Shown here in pieces: positions 49,179 through 57,471 of a stretch of DNA of 64,000 nucleotides. How positions within the stretch are numbered: the first letter of the stretch is position 1; every line of letters starts with the position of its first letter. A program made the translations under genes and the position numbers. Source of the DNA: CALZBJ01 sp945619025 (GTDB taxonomy: Bacteria > Pseudomonadota > Gammaproteobacteria > Cardiobacteriales > Wohlfahrtiimonadaceae); assembly GCA_945619025.1 (NCBI GenBank), contig CALZBJ010000001.1:1-64000 (forward strand), read 5' to 3'. The notes under the pieces are model-generated. The model was not told the DNA's origin, did no database searches, and saw nothing but the letters and a program-made list of their open reading frames with translations.

Positions 49179-50096
49179 TTATTCGTAGAAGCGACCGCGT
49201 TGACGGAGAAGCTCACGATTTAAGTTCGGGTTTTTCTCAAATGCGGCACGGCCATGCAACCAGAATTCGTTATTAAGAACCACTAAGCTGCCAACGGGAA
49301 GTTCAAGCTCGACCACGCTTTTATCCGATTCCATCGATTGTGAGAGCGATTTTAAGAATTTCGCTTCTTCAATAGTGCCAGGATAGGCAAACTGGTCGAT
49401 AAAGCAGATGCATGGGCGATTATTTTTATTAAAGAAGAGCTGGCGTCGAACCTCTTCCTGAACATTTTTACTTGGCGGTGCAATGTATTGGAATTTGTGT
49501 GATCCAAGTGGGCTACTGGTGAATTTCTCAAGCTCTGCCCAATCATCTAAGTGAAGCAGACGGCTCTCGCCTCCCACCGCATTCTCTTCAACCATTTTCA
49601 TCATCAATAACCAATCGGTCGGCTCGCTCACGAACGTTCCATCGGTATGAAGAGTAAAGAGACGATACGCTTGACGCAGGTACGAGTCACTATCATCGGT
49701 ATCACGTACGGTAAAACGCGCGTAATATTTGCCGGTCATCGAGTCAAAGTTTGAGATTCCCACAAGATGCGCAATCGCCGTGGAGAAAATCACATATTCG
49801 CTTGTGCAATCGGTCACGCCTTCAACGCCAATGGTAAATCCACCGGTGTCGCGATCATTGACGATATCGCGAAGAATATTCCCAAAATCACTGCCTGCCG
49901 CCTCATCTAAATAGGAAGCGATGACTTGACGCTCATACGGCGTATATTCAAGGCGCTGAACCTCGATATTCTCCTCACGAACGCGGTTATAAAATGTCTC
50001 AAGCACTGATTTTGCAAGAGTGATGTTGTGAATGCGTTTTGATTGGGGGTTTAACGCAATTTCAAAGCGATCATTTTTCTGTAAAAACGTAGACAT
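49179..50096 (-). CDS. glaH: glutarate 2-hydroxylase
   Basis: 305 residues. The Fe(II)/2-oxoglutarate dioxygenase triad is visible as His150 and Asp152 (LHTDGTF) and His280 (FWLHGRAAF), with Arg in NRELLRQRG. GVEGVTDCTSEYVIFSTAIAH is typical of CsiD. It converts glutarate to L-2-hydroxyglutarate, the substrate of LhgO, in lysine-derived glutarate catabolism. It is preceded by a long structured leader with a terminator. Confidence 0.94.
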   Translation of the reverse strand: MSTFLQKNDRFEIALNPQSKRIHNITLAKSVLETFYNRVREENIEVQRLEYTPYERQVIASYLDEAAGSDFGNILRDIVNDRDTGGFTIGVEGVTDCTSEYVIFSTAIAHLVGISNFDSMTGKYYARFTVRDTDDSDSYLRQAYRLFTLHTDGTFVSEPTDWLLMMKMVEENAVGGESRLLHLDDWAELEKFTSSPLGSHKFQYIAPPSKNVQEEVRRQLFFNKNNRPCICFIDQFAYPGTIEEAKFLKSLSQSMESDKSVVELELPVGSLVVLNNEFWLHGRAAFEKNPNLNRELLRQRGRFYE

Positions 50097-50378
50097 ATCC
50101 TCTTCTCCTACCTTAATTTTAATTGTTCTCTATTGTAAATGTACTTTATTGGCTTATCTATTTTAAGCAACAAAAAAACCAGTAACGAGAGCTCCACTCC
50201 ATTGAGCGGAACGCGTTACTGGTTTTGGTATCCTGTTAGCTGCCGGCGGGCAGTCTCAGATAACTAAGCAGTCGCTTAATTGTGTTTATTGCTTATGTGT
50301 CTGTTTGATATCGTCTCTAAGAAGGCTCGCACCATGGGTGATATGGCCGACTTCTCTCTGAGATATCGTGTTAAGTTG
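50097..50378 (-). promoter_or_regulatory. structured 5' leader of glaH, candidate riboswitch or attenuator
   Basis: About 280 nt between the predicted transcript start and glaH. Hairpin 1 (50367..50307) is closed by GATATC arms and contains AGAAG/CTTCT, GGC/GCC and CACC/GGTG steps. Hairpin 2 (50264..50235) has GTTA/TAAC around CTGCC/GGCAG. A strong terminator (50225..50172) then precedes glaH. I recognise no known riboswitch class; trans-acting control or simple termination of upstream transcription are alternatives. Confidence 0.5.
50172..50225 (-). terminator. strong terminator upstream of glaH
   Basis: Perfect 12-bp arms AAACCAGTAACG and CGTTACTGGTTT enclose a second small stem, followed by U7 on the minus strand. 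Confidence 0.9.
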
Positions 50379-50408
50379 AATGTAGCATGCAACTAAAATA
50401 AAAGCCAA
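50379..50408 (-). promoter_or_regulatory. glaH promoter with overlapping GntR-type operator
   Basis: Minus strand TTGGCT (50408..50403), 18-bp spacer, TACATT (50384..50379). The palindrome GTTGCATGCTAC (50393..50382) overlaps the spacer and -10 box, a repressor position. Confidence 0.5.
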
Positions 50409-50431
50409 TCTTTTTTTAATCGTTTTTAATT

Positions 50432-50749
50432 TTAGCGGGAGAGTCCGTGAAATTGATGCTCCAAATCTTTCACCGCCGCCACAAGCGCGCTCGCCGCTTT
50501 GCCTTTGTAATAGACTTGAATCATCTCAATTAAGGTCTGCGTGCCATCCAATAGACTGTGTCCTTTCAAAAGACGCTTCATAAAATCGCGCCCAAGCTCG
50601 GTCACTAAAGTGCATTCCGCATCGACAATCACGCCATACTTTTTATCCACTTCAGCGGTAATGGTCATCGAATCATACAAATTTTTTGCCGCCATGCCTT
50701 GAGGCAGACGCGCATACCCTGCTATAAAAATGGTCGCTTCGCTTAACAT
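50432..50749 (-). CDS. DUF3870 protein
   Basis: 105 residues, beginning with IFIAGYARLPQGMAAKNLYDSM, then VDAECTLVTELGRDFMKRLLKG and IEMIQVYYKGKAASALVAAVKD. The pattern fits DUF3870, a short domain of unknown function seen beside catabolic genes and regulators. It lies upstream of glaH on the same strand and might share its physiology. Confidence 0.75.
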   Translation of the reverse strand: MLSEATIFIAGYARLPQGMAAKNLYDSMTITAEVDKKYGVIVDAECTLVTELGRDFMKRLLKGHSLLDGTQTLIEMIQVYYKGKAASALVAAVKDLEHQFHGLSR

Positions 50750-50923
50750 CGTGACCTCTCCTCATCTTTTGTTGTGTTTAATTTTGATTTTTAACTTAAA
50801 TCGCCAATGACAGATCGCTGCATAACCTATCATCCACTCCGTGCGATAACGCCGTTTATCATAGCATTAAGCGTGAGAAAAAGACGGTTAAAACCTGCAT
50901 TCAAAGAAGATCGTTTCGCCCTA

Positions 50924-50952
50924 TTGCAATCGCTCTGAAATGGCGGTATAAC
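50924..50952 (+). promoter_or_regulatory. promoter of the cystine symporter leader
   Basis: TTGCAA (50924-50929), 17-bp spacer, TATAAC (50947-50952). The predicted transcript starts near 50960 and covers the leader peptide, the attenuator and the symporter gene. Confidence 0.65.
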
Positions 50953-51007
50953 TAATAAAGGTTTTTCAAACCGATTTTTTATCCCATCTTTTTCTACTGG
51001 AGAGAGC

Positions 51008-51103
51008 ATGAAACCGAGCAGACACTCTACACAGCGTATCAACATTGCACATTTAGCTGCGAATGTTTGTTGCTGTTGCTGCCCTATTTCACGCTCGTGT
51101 TAA
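51008..51103 (+). CDS. cysteine-rich leader peptide (five Cys codons)
   Basis: 31 residues starting MKPSRHSTQRINIAHLAANV, followed by five Cys (codons TGT TGC TGT TGC TGC, residues 21-25), then PISRSC. The ATG has GGAGAG 5-6 bases upstream. A terminator-like hairpin lies about 95 nt after the stop, and the gene behind it encodes an L-cystine-type symporter. This is the layout of amino-acid-controlled attenuation: ribosome stalling at Cys codons when Cys-tRNA is low. Stalling would favour read-through. Confidence 0.75.
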   Translation: MKPSRHSTQRINIAHLAANVCCCCCPISRSC

Positions 51104-51198
51104 TCCAACCGATTGCCCTCTAAAACACTCTCGTTTTATTTCCAATTTTTCAATTTTTTAATTTAAGCATCAGGGACGATTTTCGCAGATAGCGTATG

Positions 51199-51226
51199 GC
51201 ATCATCTTAAATAAGGTGTGCTTTTT
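51199..51226 (+). terminator. attenuator terminator upstream of the cystine symporter gene
   Basis: GCA-T-CATCTT pairs with AAGGTG-TGC (one bulged T, one G-U) around the loop AAAT, followed by T5. It sits between the Cys-rich leader and the symporter gene. Confidence 0.65.
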
Positions 51227-51282
51227 CTGTTGTCTGTGCATTTATCTCAAGAGATACCCTCGCCCCATTTAAGGAGTTTATT

Positions 51283-52719
51283 ATGAATGCAATAAACGGC
51301 GATACCTCGATCTTTTCGGGCGCCTTTTTTGAACACTTTCTCGTTATTACTCACTGGCAGACGCTGGTGTGGTTTCTATTCCTGCTCGTCGGTTTTTTCA
51401 TCATTCACCGTATGGGAAAACATAAAAAAAGCTTTTTCATGCGCATGATGGTGGGATTAATCCTCGGGATTGCACTCGGGTTTTCGCTTCAACTGCTGGA
51501 AGGAATGCCGGAAAACTCCACCACCGCTCTTAAAGAAACGGCGCTCTGGTACGGACTTTTTGGGCGAAGTTTTATCTCGCTCATTCGGATGCTCGTTATT
51601 CCCCTTGTGTTTGTATCGATTCTAAAAGTGGTGCTCGATTTTGCTGCAGAGAAATATCTCTCTAAAATCGCAACGCGTGGGATCTTTTGGCTGCTCTTTA
51701 CCACAGGACTTGCTGCCATTGTCGGAATGCTGCTTGCCAATATTTTAGGGCTTGGGCAAGGGGGCGTGGAGGTGACGCAATCGGCCGTTATTCGCGAACA
51801 ATCGAACATCGTCAATATTTTAGTCGGCCTCATTCCAAGCAATATTATCACCGCAATGCACACCAATAACGTGGTGGGACTGGTGATCTTCTCGGCGCTT
51901 TTAGGCGTTGCGGCAAATAAAGTGGAGCGAAAACTGCCCGAAGAGATTGCGCTCTTTAAATCCTTTATTAACGCACTGCACCGCATTGTGATGAGCGTCA
52001 CCTCGATGATTATCAAATTGATGCCCTACGCGATTATCGCTCTTTTAGCCGGTACGGTGATGAGTAATGGGATTCCTGCGATTATCAATGTTTCGAGCTT
52101 TATTGTGGCGATCTACGCCGCAACCCTTATTATGATTTTAATTCATATTTTACTGGTGATGATGCACGGTCTTTCGCCGGTTACCTTTATTAAAAAAGCG
52201 CGCGATACATGGGTGATGGCTTTTTCGAGCCGCTCGTCAATGGGAACGCTCCCGATGTCCATTGCGACTTTAACCGAGCGCATGGGCGTTTCAAGCGGAA
52301 CGGCGAATCTTATTCCTTCACTTGGGGCAACCATGGGCATGAACGGTTGTGCCGGATTTTTCCCCGCGCTCCTGGTGATGATGGTAGCGAACATGATCGG
52401 CATTGAGATGAATCTTCAATTTTACATCATGCTCTTAATCGTTGTGGTGATTGGTTCCATCGGCGTTGCAGGGATTCCGGGGACGGCGACCATTGCCGCA
52501 ACCATCTCGCTTTCAGGAATGGGACTTGGGGAATATTTCCCCTTAATCGGTATGGTGCTTGCGATCGATCCTATTATCGATATGGGCCGCACCCTTGCAA
52601 ACGTTTCCGGCGCGATGACGGCAGCGCTCATCACCGATAAGGAAGTGGGCATGCTCGATGAGAATACCTACAATAATCCGGACGCGGAAATTCGTTCTGA
52701 TGAGGATCTTGCGATCTAA
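51283..52719 (+). CDS. tcyP: L-cystine/dicarboxylate:cation symporter (TcyP/YdjN-like)
   Basis: 478 residues. The start has AAGGAG upstream. It has the DAACS family core: the serine-rich re-entrant loop SSRSSMGTLPMSI, the MNGCAGFFPALLVMM segment and the GIPGTATIAATISL re-entrant loop. The N-terminal spans (VWFLFLLVGFFIIHRMGK, MVGLILGIALGFSLQLL) resemble TcyP/YdjN more than GltP. The Cys-codon leader upstream supports cystine as substrate. Membrane protein of about eight spans. Confidence 0.85.
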   Translation: MNAINGDTSIFSGAFFEHFLVITHWQTLVWFLFLLVGFFIIHRMGKHKKSFFMRMMVGLILGIALGFSLQLLEGMPENSTTALKETALWYGLFGRSFISLIRMLVIPLVFVSILKVVLDFAAEKYLSKIATRGIFWLLFTTGLAAIVGMLLANILGLGQGGVEVTQSAVIREQSNIVNILVGLIPSNIITAMHTNNVVGLVIFSALLGVAANKVERKLPEEIALFKSFINALHRIVMSVTSMIIKLMPYAIIALLAGTVMSNGIPAIINVSSFIVAIYAATLIMILIHILLVMMHGLSPVTFIKKARDTWVMAFSSRSSMGTLPMSIATLTERMGVSSGTANLIPSLGATMGMNGCAGFFPALLVMMVANMIGIEMNLQFYIMLLIVVVIGSIGVAGIPGTATIAATISLSGMGLGEYFPLIGMVLAIDPIIDMGRTLANVSGAMTAALITDKEVGMLDENTYNNPDAEIRSDEDLAI

Positions 52720-52758
52720 AAAAGACGCAGATCAAAGAGATCTCAAAAAATGAAAAGA

Positions 52759-52786
52759 AAAGGCGAGCCTGAGTGCTTGCCTTTTT
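52759..52786 (+). terminator. terminator of the cystine symporter gene
   Basis: AAAGGC-g-AGC and GCT-t-GCCTTT form a stem with a 6-nt loop, followed by T2-3 beyond the paired Ts. Confidence 0.65.
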
Positions 52787-52902
52787 AATGCGTGATCTCA
52801 AGGGATTTGACGCGCTTTTGCTTTTGTAATTCGTTTGGAGGATACGCAAATTTCGTATATAATGAAACATTAATTTTTCTAGTGTCAATGAGGGTTATAA
52901 AC

Positions 52903-54171
52903 GTGATTGATCCGCGATTATTCAGGGATGAGATAGATTTAGTTGTTAGCGAATTAGCAAAACGAGGTGAAAGCGTTAACAAAGAGGAATATCTTCAGCT
53001 TGAGAGTGAACGTCGCTCACTGCAAATGGAAGTTGAATCTCTCCAAAGCGAACGCAATAGCAGTGCAAAATCGATCGGGAAAGCAAAAGCCCAAGGCAAT
53101 GATATTGAGCCATTACTCGCAGCGGTTGCGGATCTTGGTGAAAAACTTGAAGCGTCAAAAACTAAACTTGACGACGTTCAAGCAAAACTCAACGCCATTC
53201 ATTTGTCACTGCCAAATCTTCCTCACGCATCGGTTCCTGTTGGAAAAGATGAAGCGGAAAACCGTGAAGAGAAACGCTGGGGTACCCCACGCGAATTTAG
53301 CTTTACGCCCAAAGATCACGTGGATCTGTGTGAAAAACGTGGCTTAAACTTTAAAGCGGCGGCTAAAATCACCGGTTCACGCTTTGTGGTGATGGAAGAT
53401 AAAATTGCCAAACTTCATCGCGCGCTCGCGCAATTTATGCTCAACACGCATACCACCGAACATGGTTATGTTGAGATGAATGTGCCGGTGATCGTCAATG
53501 AAGAGAGCCTTTACGGAACGGCTCAACTGCCTAAATTTAGCGAAGATCTTTTCAATCTTACCGATGAGCGCAATTACTATCTGATTCCCACATCAGAAGT
53601 CCCGCTCACCAATCTTGGGCGCGATGAGATCTTTAATGAAGAGGAACTTCCCCTTCAAGTAACCGCGCATAGTATGTGTTTCCGCTCAGAGGCGGGAAGC
53701 TACGGTCGCGACACCCGCGGCATGATTCGCCAACATCAATTTGAAAAGGTGGAACTCGTTCACTTTGTGAAACCTGACGATTCATTTGATGCCCTTGAGC
53801 GTCTTGTGCGTCACGCTGAAATTATTTTAGAAAAACTCGAGCTCCCCTACCGCCGCATGACCCTTTGCACCGGCGATATGGGTTTCTCAGCAGCGAAAAC
53901 ATATGATTTAGAGGTATGGTTACCCGGTCAAGAGACCTACCGCGAAATTTCATCATGTTCAAACTGTACTGATTTCCAAGCGCGCCGACTCAAAGCCCGT
54001 TATAAAAACAGAGAGACCAACAAAAATGAGCTCATCCATACGCTCAATGGCTCTGGCTTAGCGGTGGGCCGCACATTAGTGGCGGTCATTGAAAACTATC
54101 AAGAGGAAGATGGCTCGATCCGCGTCCCTGAAGTATTAAAACCCTACATGGGCAATCTTGATTTTATTTAA
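52903..54171 (+). CDS. serS: seryl-tRNA synthetase
   Basis: About 422 residues. I take the GTG at 52903 as start because the product then begins (V/M)IDPRLFRDE, aligning with the MLDPNLLRNE start of E. coli SerRS; an ATG at 52888 is possible. The N-terminal coiled-coil arm covers about 25-100. Class II motifs 2 and 3 are FRSEAGSYGRDTRGMIRQHQF and LNGSGLAVGRTLVAVIENY. It charges tRNA-Ser and tRNA-Sec. Confidence 0.95.
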   Translation: MIDPRLFRDEIDLVVSELAKRGESVNKEEYLQLESERRSLQMEVESLQSERNSSAKSIGKAKAQGNDIEPLLAAVADLGEKLEASKTKLDDVQAKLNAIHLSLPNLPHASVPVGKDEAENREEKRWGTPREFSFTPKDHVDLCEKRGLNFKAAAKITGSRFVVMEDKIAKLHRALAQFMLNTHTTEHGYVEMNVPVIVNEESLYGTAQLPKFSEDLFNLTDERNYYLIPTSEVPLTNLGRDEIFNEEELPLQVTAHSMCFRSEAGSYGRDTRGMIRQHQFEKVELVHFVKPDDSFDALERLVRHAEIILEKLELPYRRMTLCTGDMGFSAAKTYDLEVWLPGQETYREISSCSNCTDFQARRLKARYKNRETNKNELIHTLNGSGLAVGRTLVAVIENYQEEDGSIRVPEVLKPYMGNLDFI

Positions 54172-54194
54172 CTGTTGTTAAGGAGATATTTGCA

Positions 54195-54446
54195 ATGGCT
54201 TTAATGATTACTGATGAGTGCATTAACTGCGACGTATGTGAACCTGAGTGCCCGAATGAGGCGATCTCAATGGGTCCTGAAATTTATGAAATCGACCCAA
54301 ACAAATGCACCGAGTGTATCGGTCACTTTGATACCCCACAATGCGTTGAAGTATGCCCGGTTGAATGTATTCCTAAAAACCCAGATCACGTCGAAACTGA
54401 AGACGAGCTCATGGTTAAATTTGAGAAGTTACAAGCAGCAAAATAG
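54195..54446 (+). CDS. yfhL: 2[4Fe-4S] ferredoxin (YfhL-like)
   Basis: 83 residues. Two cluster motifs: CINCDVCEPECP (with the downstream Cys) and CTECIGHFDTPQCVEVCPVEC, whose spaced Cys pattern with an insertion is typical of Alvin/YfhL ferredoxins. C-terminal helix KFEKLQAAK. Electron carrier; 23 bp after serS. Confidence 0.92.
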   Translation: MALMITDECINCDVCEPECPNEAISMGPEIYEIDPNKCTECIGHFDTPQCVEVCPVECIPKNPDHVETEDELMVKFEKLQAAK

Positions 54447-54477
54447 TGCCCTTGCGGGATAATGCCTCGCATCGATG

Positions 54478-54567
54478 TTCAATGAGCCGCACCCGATACT
54501 GCGAGCGCGATCGTCAGCTAATAAACGATTTCGCGCATGCGCTAAGGGTGCACGCATCATCATTGAA
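54478..54567. repeat. nested inverted repeat upstream of tyrS
   Basis: Outer arms TTCAATGA / TCATTGAA, middle arms GCACCC / GGGTGC, and an inner GCGCGA-TCGT / ACGA-TTTCGCGC. The RNA would form a long interrupted stem. Confidence 0.6.
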
Positions 54568-54689
54568 TGGAACGCATAGAGCACTCAATGGATCAATATC
54601 CCATTAGATCGCGCTGAGATTCATTAACCCTTTGCACGATTGATCGGATATGGATTTATTGATAATTAAACCAATCAATAATGGATGAT

Positions 54690-54718
54690 GGCAGATGAAA
54701 ATCTGCCTCACTTTTTTT
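54690..54718 (+). terminator. intrinsic terminator upstream of tyrS
   Basis: GGCAGAT-GAAA-ATCTGCC, four bases, then T7. Confidence 0.85.
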
Positions 54719-54767
54719 AATTTTGATACAAAATAACGCTCATAGCACAAGTTAATTTGGAGAAAAA

Positions 54768-55973
54768 ATGGCTAGCATAGAAGAGAGTTTAAAGTTAATT
54801 GAGCGCGGAGTTGATGAGATTATCTCCGTGGATATGCTTACGGAAAAACTCAAAGAGAACAGACAATTACGGATTAAAGTTGGATTTGACCCCACTGCCC
54901 CAGACCTTCACCTTGGGCATACTGTCGTGATCAACAAAATGCGCCATTTCCAAGATCTTGGCCATGAAGTAAACTTCCTGATCGGCGACTTTACCGGTAT
55001 GATCGGCGACCCCTCTGGAAAAGATGTCACCCGTAAACCGTTAACGCGCGAACAGGTGCTTGAAAACGCCAAAACCTATCAAGAGCAGATCTTTAAAGTG
55101 CTCGATCCTGAGCTCACAAAAGTGGTCTTTAACTCAGAGTGGTTAACGGATTTAGGCTCAGCGGGGCTTATTCAATTAGCGTCAAATTACACCGTTGCGC
55201 GCATGCTTGAGCGTGATGACTTTGAAAAACGCTACAAATCTCAACAACCGATCGCGGTACACGAATTTATCTATCCGCTTCTTCAAGGATATGACTCAGT
55301 ACATCTTAAAACCGACGTTGAGATGGGCGGAACCGACCAACGCTTTAACGTCTTAATGGGCCGTGATTTACAGCGCGCTTATGGCATTGAAAAGCCACAA
55401 TGTGCGATCACGATGCCGCTTCTTGTGGGCTTAGATGGCGTTAATAAAATGTCAAAATCCCTTGGCAACTATGTGGGCGTGGACGAAGCACCGGACAGCA
55501 TGTTCGGTAAATTGATGTCGATCTCAGATGAACTCATGTGGAACTATTTTGAGCTATTAAGCTTCCGTCCTATGAGCGAAATCGAGCAACTTAAAGCGGA
55601 CGTTAAAGCGGGTAAAAACCCACGTGACGTGAAATTTGAGCTCTGCCTTGAGATCATCGAGCGCTACCACAGCAAACAAGCGGCGACCGAAGCACATGAA
55701 AACTTCATCAATCGTTTCCAAAAAGGAAACCTTCCTGAAAATATCGAAGAAGTGACCGTACAAGCCGATGAAACCGGTTCAATCGGAATTTCAGCAGCGA
55801 TGCGTGAAGCAGGACTCGTTGCGTCAAATTCTGAAGGCAACCGCATGATTCAAAGCGGCGCGGTGCGCATCGATCAAGAGCGTATTGAAGACCGTTCGAT
55901 CACGTTAGCGCGCGGTACCAGCGTTATTATCCAAGTGGGTAAACGCCGTATTGCTCAAGTGACCGTTAAATAA
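54768..55973 (+). CDS. tyrS: tyrosyl-tRNA synthetase
   Basis: 401 residues. HIGH-type HLGHT (48-52) after GFDPTAPD, tyrosine-pocket GYDSVHLKTDVEMGGTDQRFN, KMSKS (227-231), and a C-terminal S4 RNA-binding domain (MIQSGAVRIDQERI). Sequence type is that of the TyrZ-like group rather than E. coli TyrS. TTGGAG precedes the ATG. fdxA follows by 33 bp. Confidence 0.96.
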   Translation: MASIEESLKLIERGVDEIISVDMLTEKLKENRQLRIKVGFDPTAPDLHLGHTVVINKMRHFQDLGHEVNFLIGDFTGMIGDPSGKDVTRKPLTREQVLENAKTYQEQIFKVLDPELTKVVFNSEWLTDLGSAGLIQLASNYTVARMLERDDFEKRYKSQQPIAVHEFIYPLLQGYDSVHLKTDVEMGGTDQRFNVLMGRDLQRAYGIEKPQCAITMPLLVGLDGVNKMSKSLGNYVGVDEAPDSMFGKLMSISDELMWNYFELLSFRPMSEIEQLKADVKAGKNPRDVKFELCLEIIERYHSKQAATEAHENFINRFQKGNLPENIEEVTVQADETGSIGISAAMREAGLVASNSEGNRMIQSGAVRIDQERIEDRSITLARGTSVIIQVGKRRIAQVTVK

Positions 55974-56006
55974 TTCACGCAAAACGCATTCAAAAAAGGA
56001 GAGAGG

Positions 56007-56330
56007 ATGACCTTTGTTGTAACGGATAACTGCATTCAATGTAAATACACCGATTGCGTCGAAGTCTGCCCCGTTGATTGTTTTCACGAAGGGCCGAACT
56101 TTTTAGTAATCAATCCTGAAGAGTGTATCGATTGCACCCTATGCGAGCCTGAGTGCCCCGCTGGTGCGATCTTATCAGAAGAAGATCTCTCAGATGAGCA
56201 GATGATTTTTCTTGATCTCAATGCAGAGCTAAGCCAATCGTGGCCAGTATTATCCGAGAAGAAAGATCCTCTCCCCGATGCGGAAAAATGGGACGGTGTT
56301 CCCAATAAACTGCCGCATCTTGAGCGTTAA
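56007..56330 (+). CDS. fdxA: 7Fe ferredoxin FdxA
   Basis: 107 residues. The N-terminal part has CIQCKYTDCVEVCPVDCF ([3Fe-4S]-type with the D/C pattern) and ECIDCTLCEPECP ([4Fe-4S]). The C-terminal extension LNAELSQSWPVLSEKKDPLPDAEKW is the FdxA signature. Low-potential electron carrier. In line with tyrS and rsgA. Confidence 0.95.
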   Translation: MTFVVTDNCIQCKYTDCVEVCPVDCFHEGPNFLVINPEECIDCTLCEPECPAGAILSEEDLSDEQMIFLDLNAELSQSWPVLSEKKDPLPDAEKWDGVPNKLPHLER

Positions 56331-56372
56331 ATTCCCCTCATCCTTTATCGATTCTAAGGAGACCATGCCCAG

Positions 56373-57329
56373 ATGGGACGTAAACTCACAAAGCAACAAC
56401 AACGCATTTTAGAGGAACGCCGCCAGGAGCAGCTCGCGTCCGATTGCGAGCATCAATATAAAGGGCGCATCATCTCCCAGCATGGCGCGCACGTCACCTT
56501 AGAAGATGAGGCCGGAAATCTTCATAAAGCCAGTTTTCGTCAAAGTCTCGGCGCCATTGTGTGCGGGGACTTTGTCTATTATCAGTTTGAACAAGAGGAG
56601 CCGGTGGTTACCACGCGCCTTCCTCGCACCAACATCTTTTCACGCCTCGGATTTGGAGGAAAAGAGAAGATTTTAGCCGCCAATTTAGACCAGATTTTTA
56701 TTGTGCTTGCACCTGAACCTGAGCCAAGTCCTTCTTTGATTGACCGCTATCTCATCGCAACGCACTATCTTGGCATTCAAACCCATCTACTGGTGAATAA
56801 ATTTGATCTAATCGAGAATCCCGACCAATGGGATTTTTTGGACGATTATCGCGGACTTGATCTCTCGCTCTATCAAACCTCGATCCACGATCCTGAATCC
56901 ATCGCTATTTTAAGAGAAGGTTTAAGCCAGAAAACCTCCATCTTTGTGGGGCAATCGGGCGTAGGAAAGTCATCACTCACCAACAAATTAATCCCCGAGC
57001 TCAATCTACAGACGCAAAAGATTAATGAGTCCACCGGGCTTGGCAATCACACCACATCGAGCACCACGCTCTATCATCTACCCGAAAAGAATACCTTTTT
57101 AATCGATTCTCCGGGTGTACGCAGCTTTAATATCGAGCATCTACCGGTCTCAGCGATTGATGATGGCTTCCCTGAAATTGCACCGCTAACGCACCAATGT
57201 AAATTTAGTAATTGTCGCCATCTGCAAGACCCGCATTGCGCCGTCAAAGATGCCCTTGAACGAGGCGATATTACCGAGCGCCGTGTTGAGAGCTATATGC
57301 AGATTCTAGCGAGCTTAAAAGAGGCGTAA
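56373..57329 (+). CDS. rsgA: ribosome small subunit GTPase RsgA
   Basis: 318 residues. An N-terminal OB fold precedes a circularly permuted GTPase: NKFD (G4, 142-145) before GQSGVGKSS (G1, 193-201) and DSPG (G3, about 245). The zinc knuckle CKFSNCRHLQDPHC is at the C-terminal part. It acts in late 30S assembly. Confidence 0.96.
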   Translation: MGRKLTKQQQRILEERRQEQLASDCEHQYKGRIISQHGAHVTLEDEAGNLHKASFRQSLGAIVCGDFVYYQFEQEEPVVTTRLPRTNIFSRLGFGGKEKILAANLDQIFIVLAPEPEPSPSLIDRYLIATHYLGIQTHLLVNKFDLIENPDQWDFLDDYRGLDLSLYQTSIHDPESIAILREGLSQKTSIFVGQSGVGKSSLTNKLIPELNLQTQKINESTGLGNHTTSSTTLYHLPEKNTFLIDSPGVRSFNIEHLPVSAIDDGFPEIAPLTHQCKFSNCRHLQDPHCAVKDALERGDITERRVESYMQILASLKEA

Positions 57330-57356
57330 ATCGCCCCAAAACATACCCCAAACACA

Positions 57357-57399
57357 AAAGCCCAGAGATATGGTCTAACTACTCCCTCTGGGCTTTTTA
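57357..57399 (+). terminator. terminator of rsgA
   Basis: AAGCCCAGAG and CTCTGGGCTT around an 18-nt loop, followed by T3-5. Confidence 0.85.
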
Positions 57400-57411
57400 T
57401 TCTAGGCAATA

Positions 57412-57452
57412 AAAAAGCAGACACTCATAAGAAAATGAGGTCTGCTTTTCTT
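57412..57452 (-). terminator. terminator of the DASS transporter gene
   Basis: Minus-strand RNA has AAGCAGAC and GTCTGCTT around an inner CTCA/TGAG stem, followed by U6. Confidence 0.85.
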
Positions 57453-57471
57453 TAACGTTTTTAACGATCAA

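Larger units (their letters stand above)
54447..54767. other. intergenic region upstream of tyrS with structured element
   Basis: 321 bp with no protein. It contains a 90-nt nested inverted repeat (54478-54567) and a terminator (54690-54718). The terminator could end the serS-yfhL transcript or act in a tyrS leader. Confidence 0.5.

Noticed and set aside
54478..54718. T-box riboswitch upstream of tyrS
   Set aside because: No T-box sequence or specifier loop visible, and T-boxes are not expected outside Gram-positive and a few other lineages.
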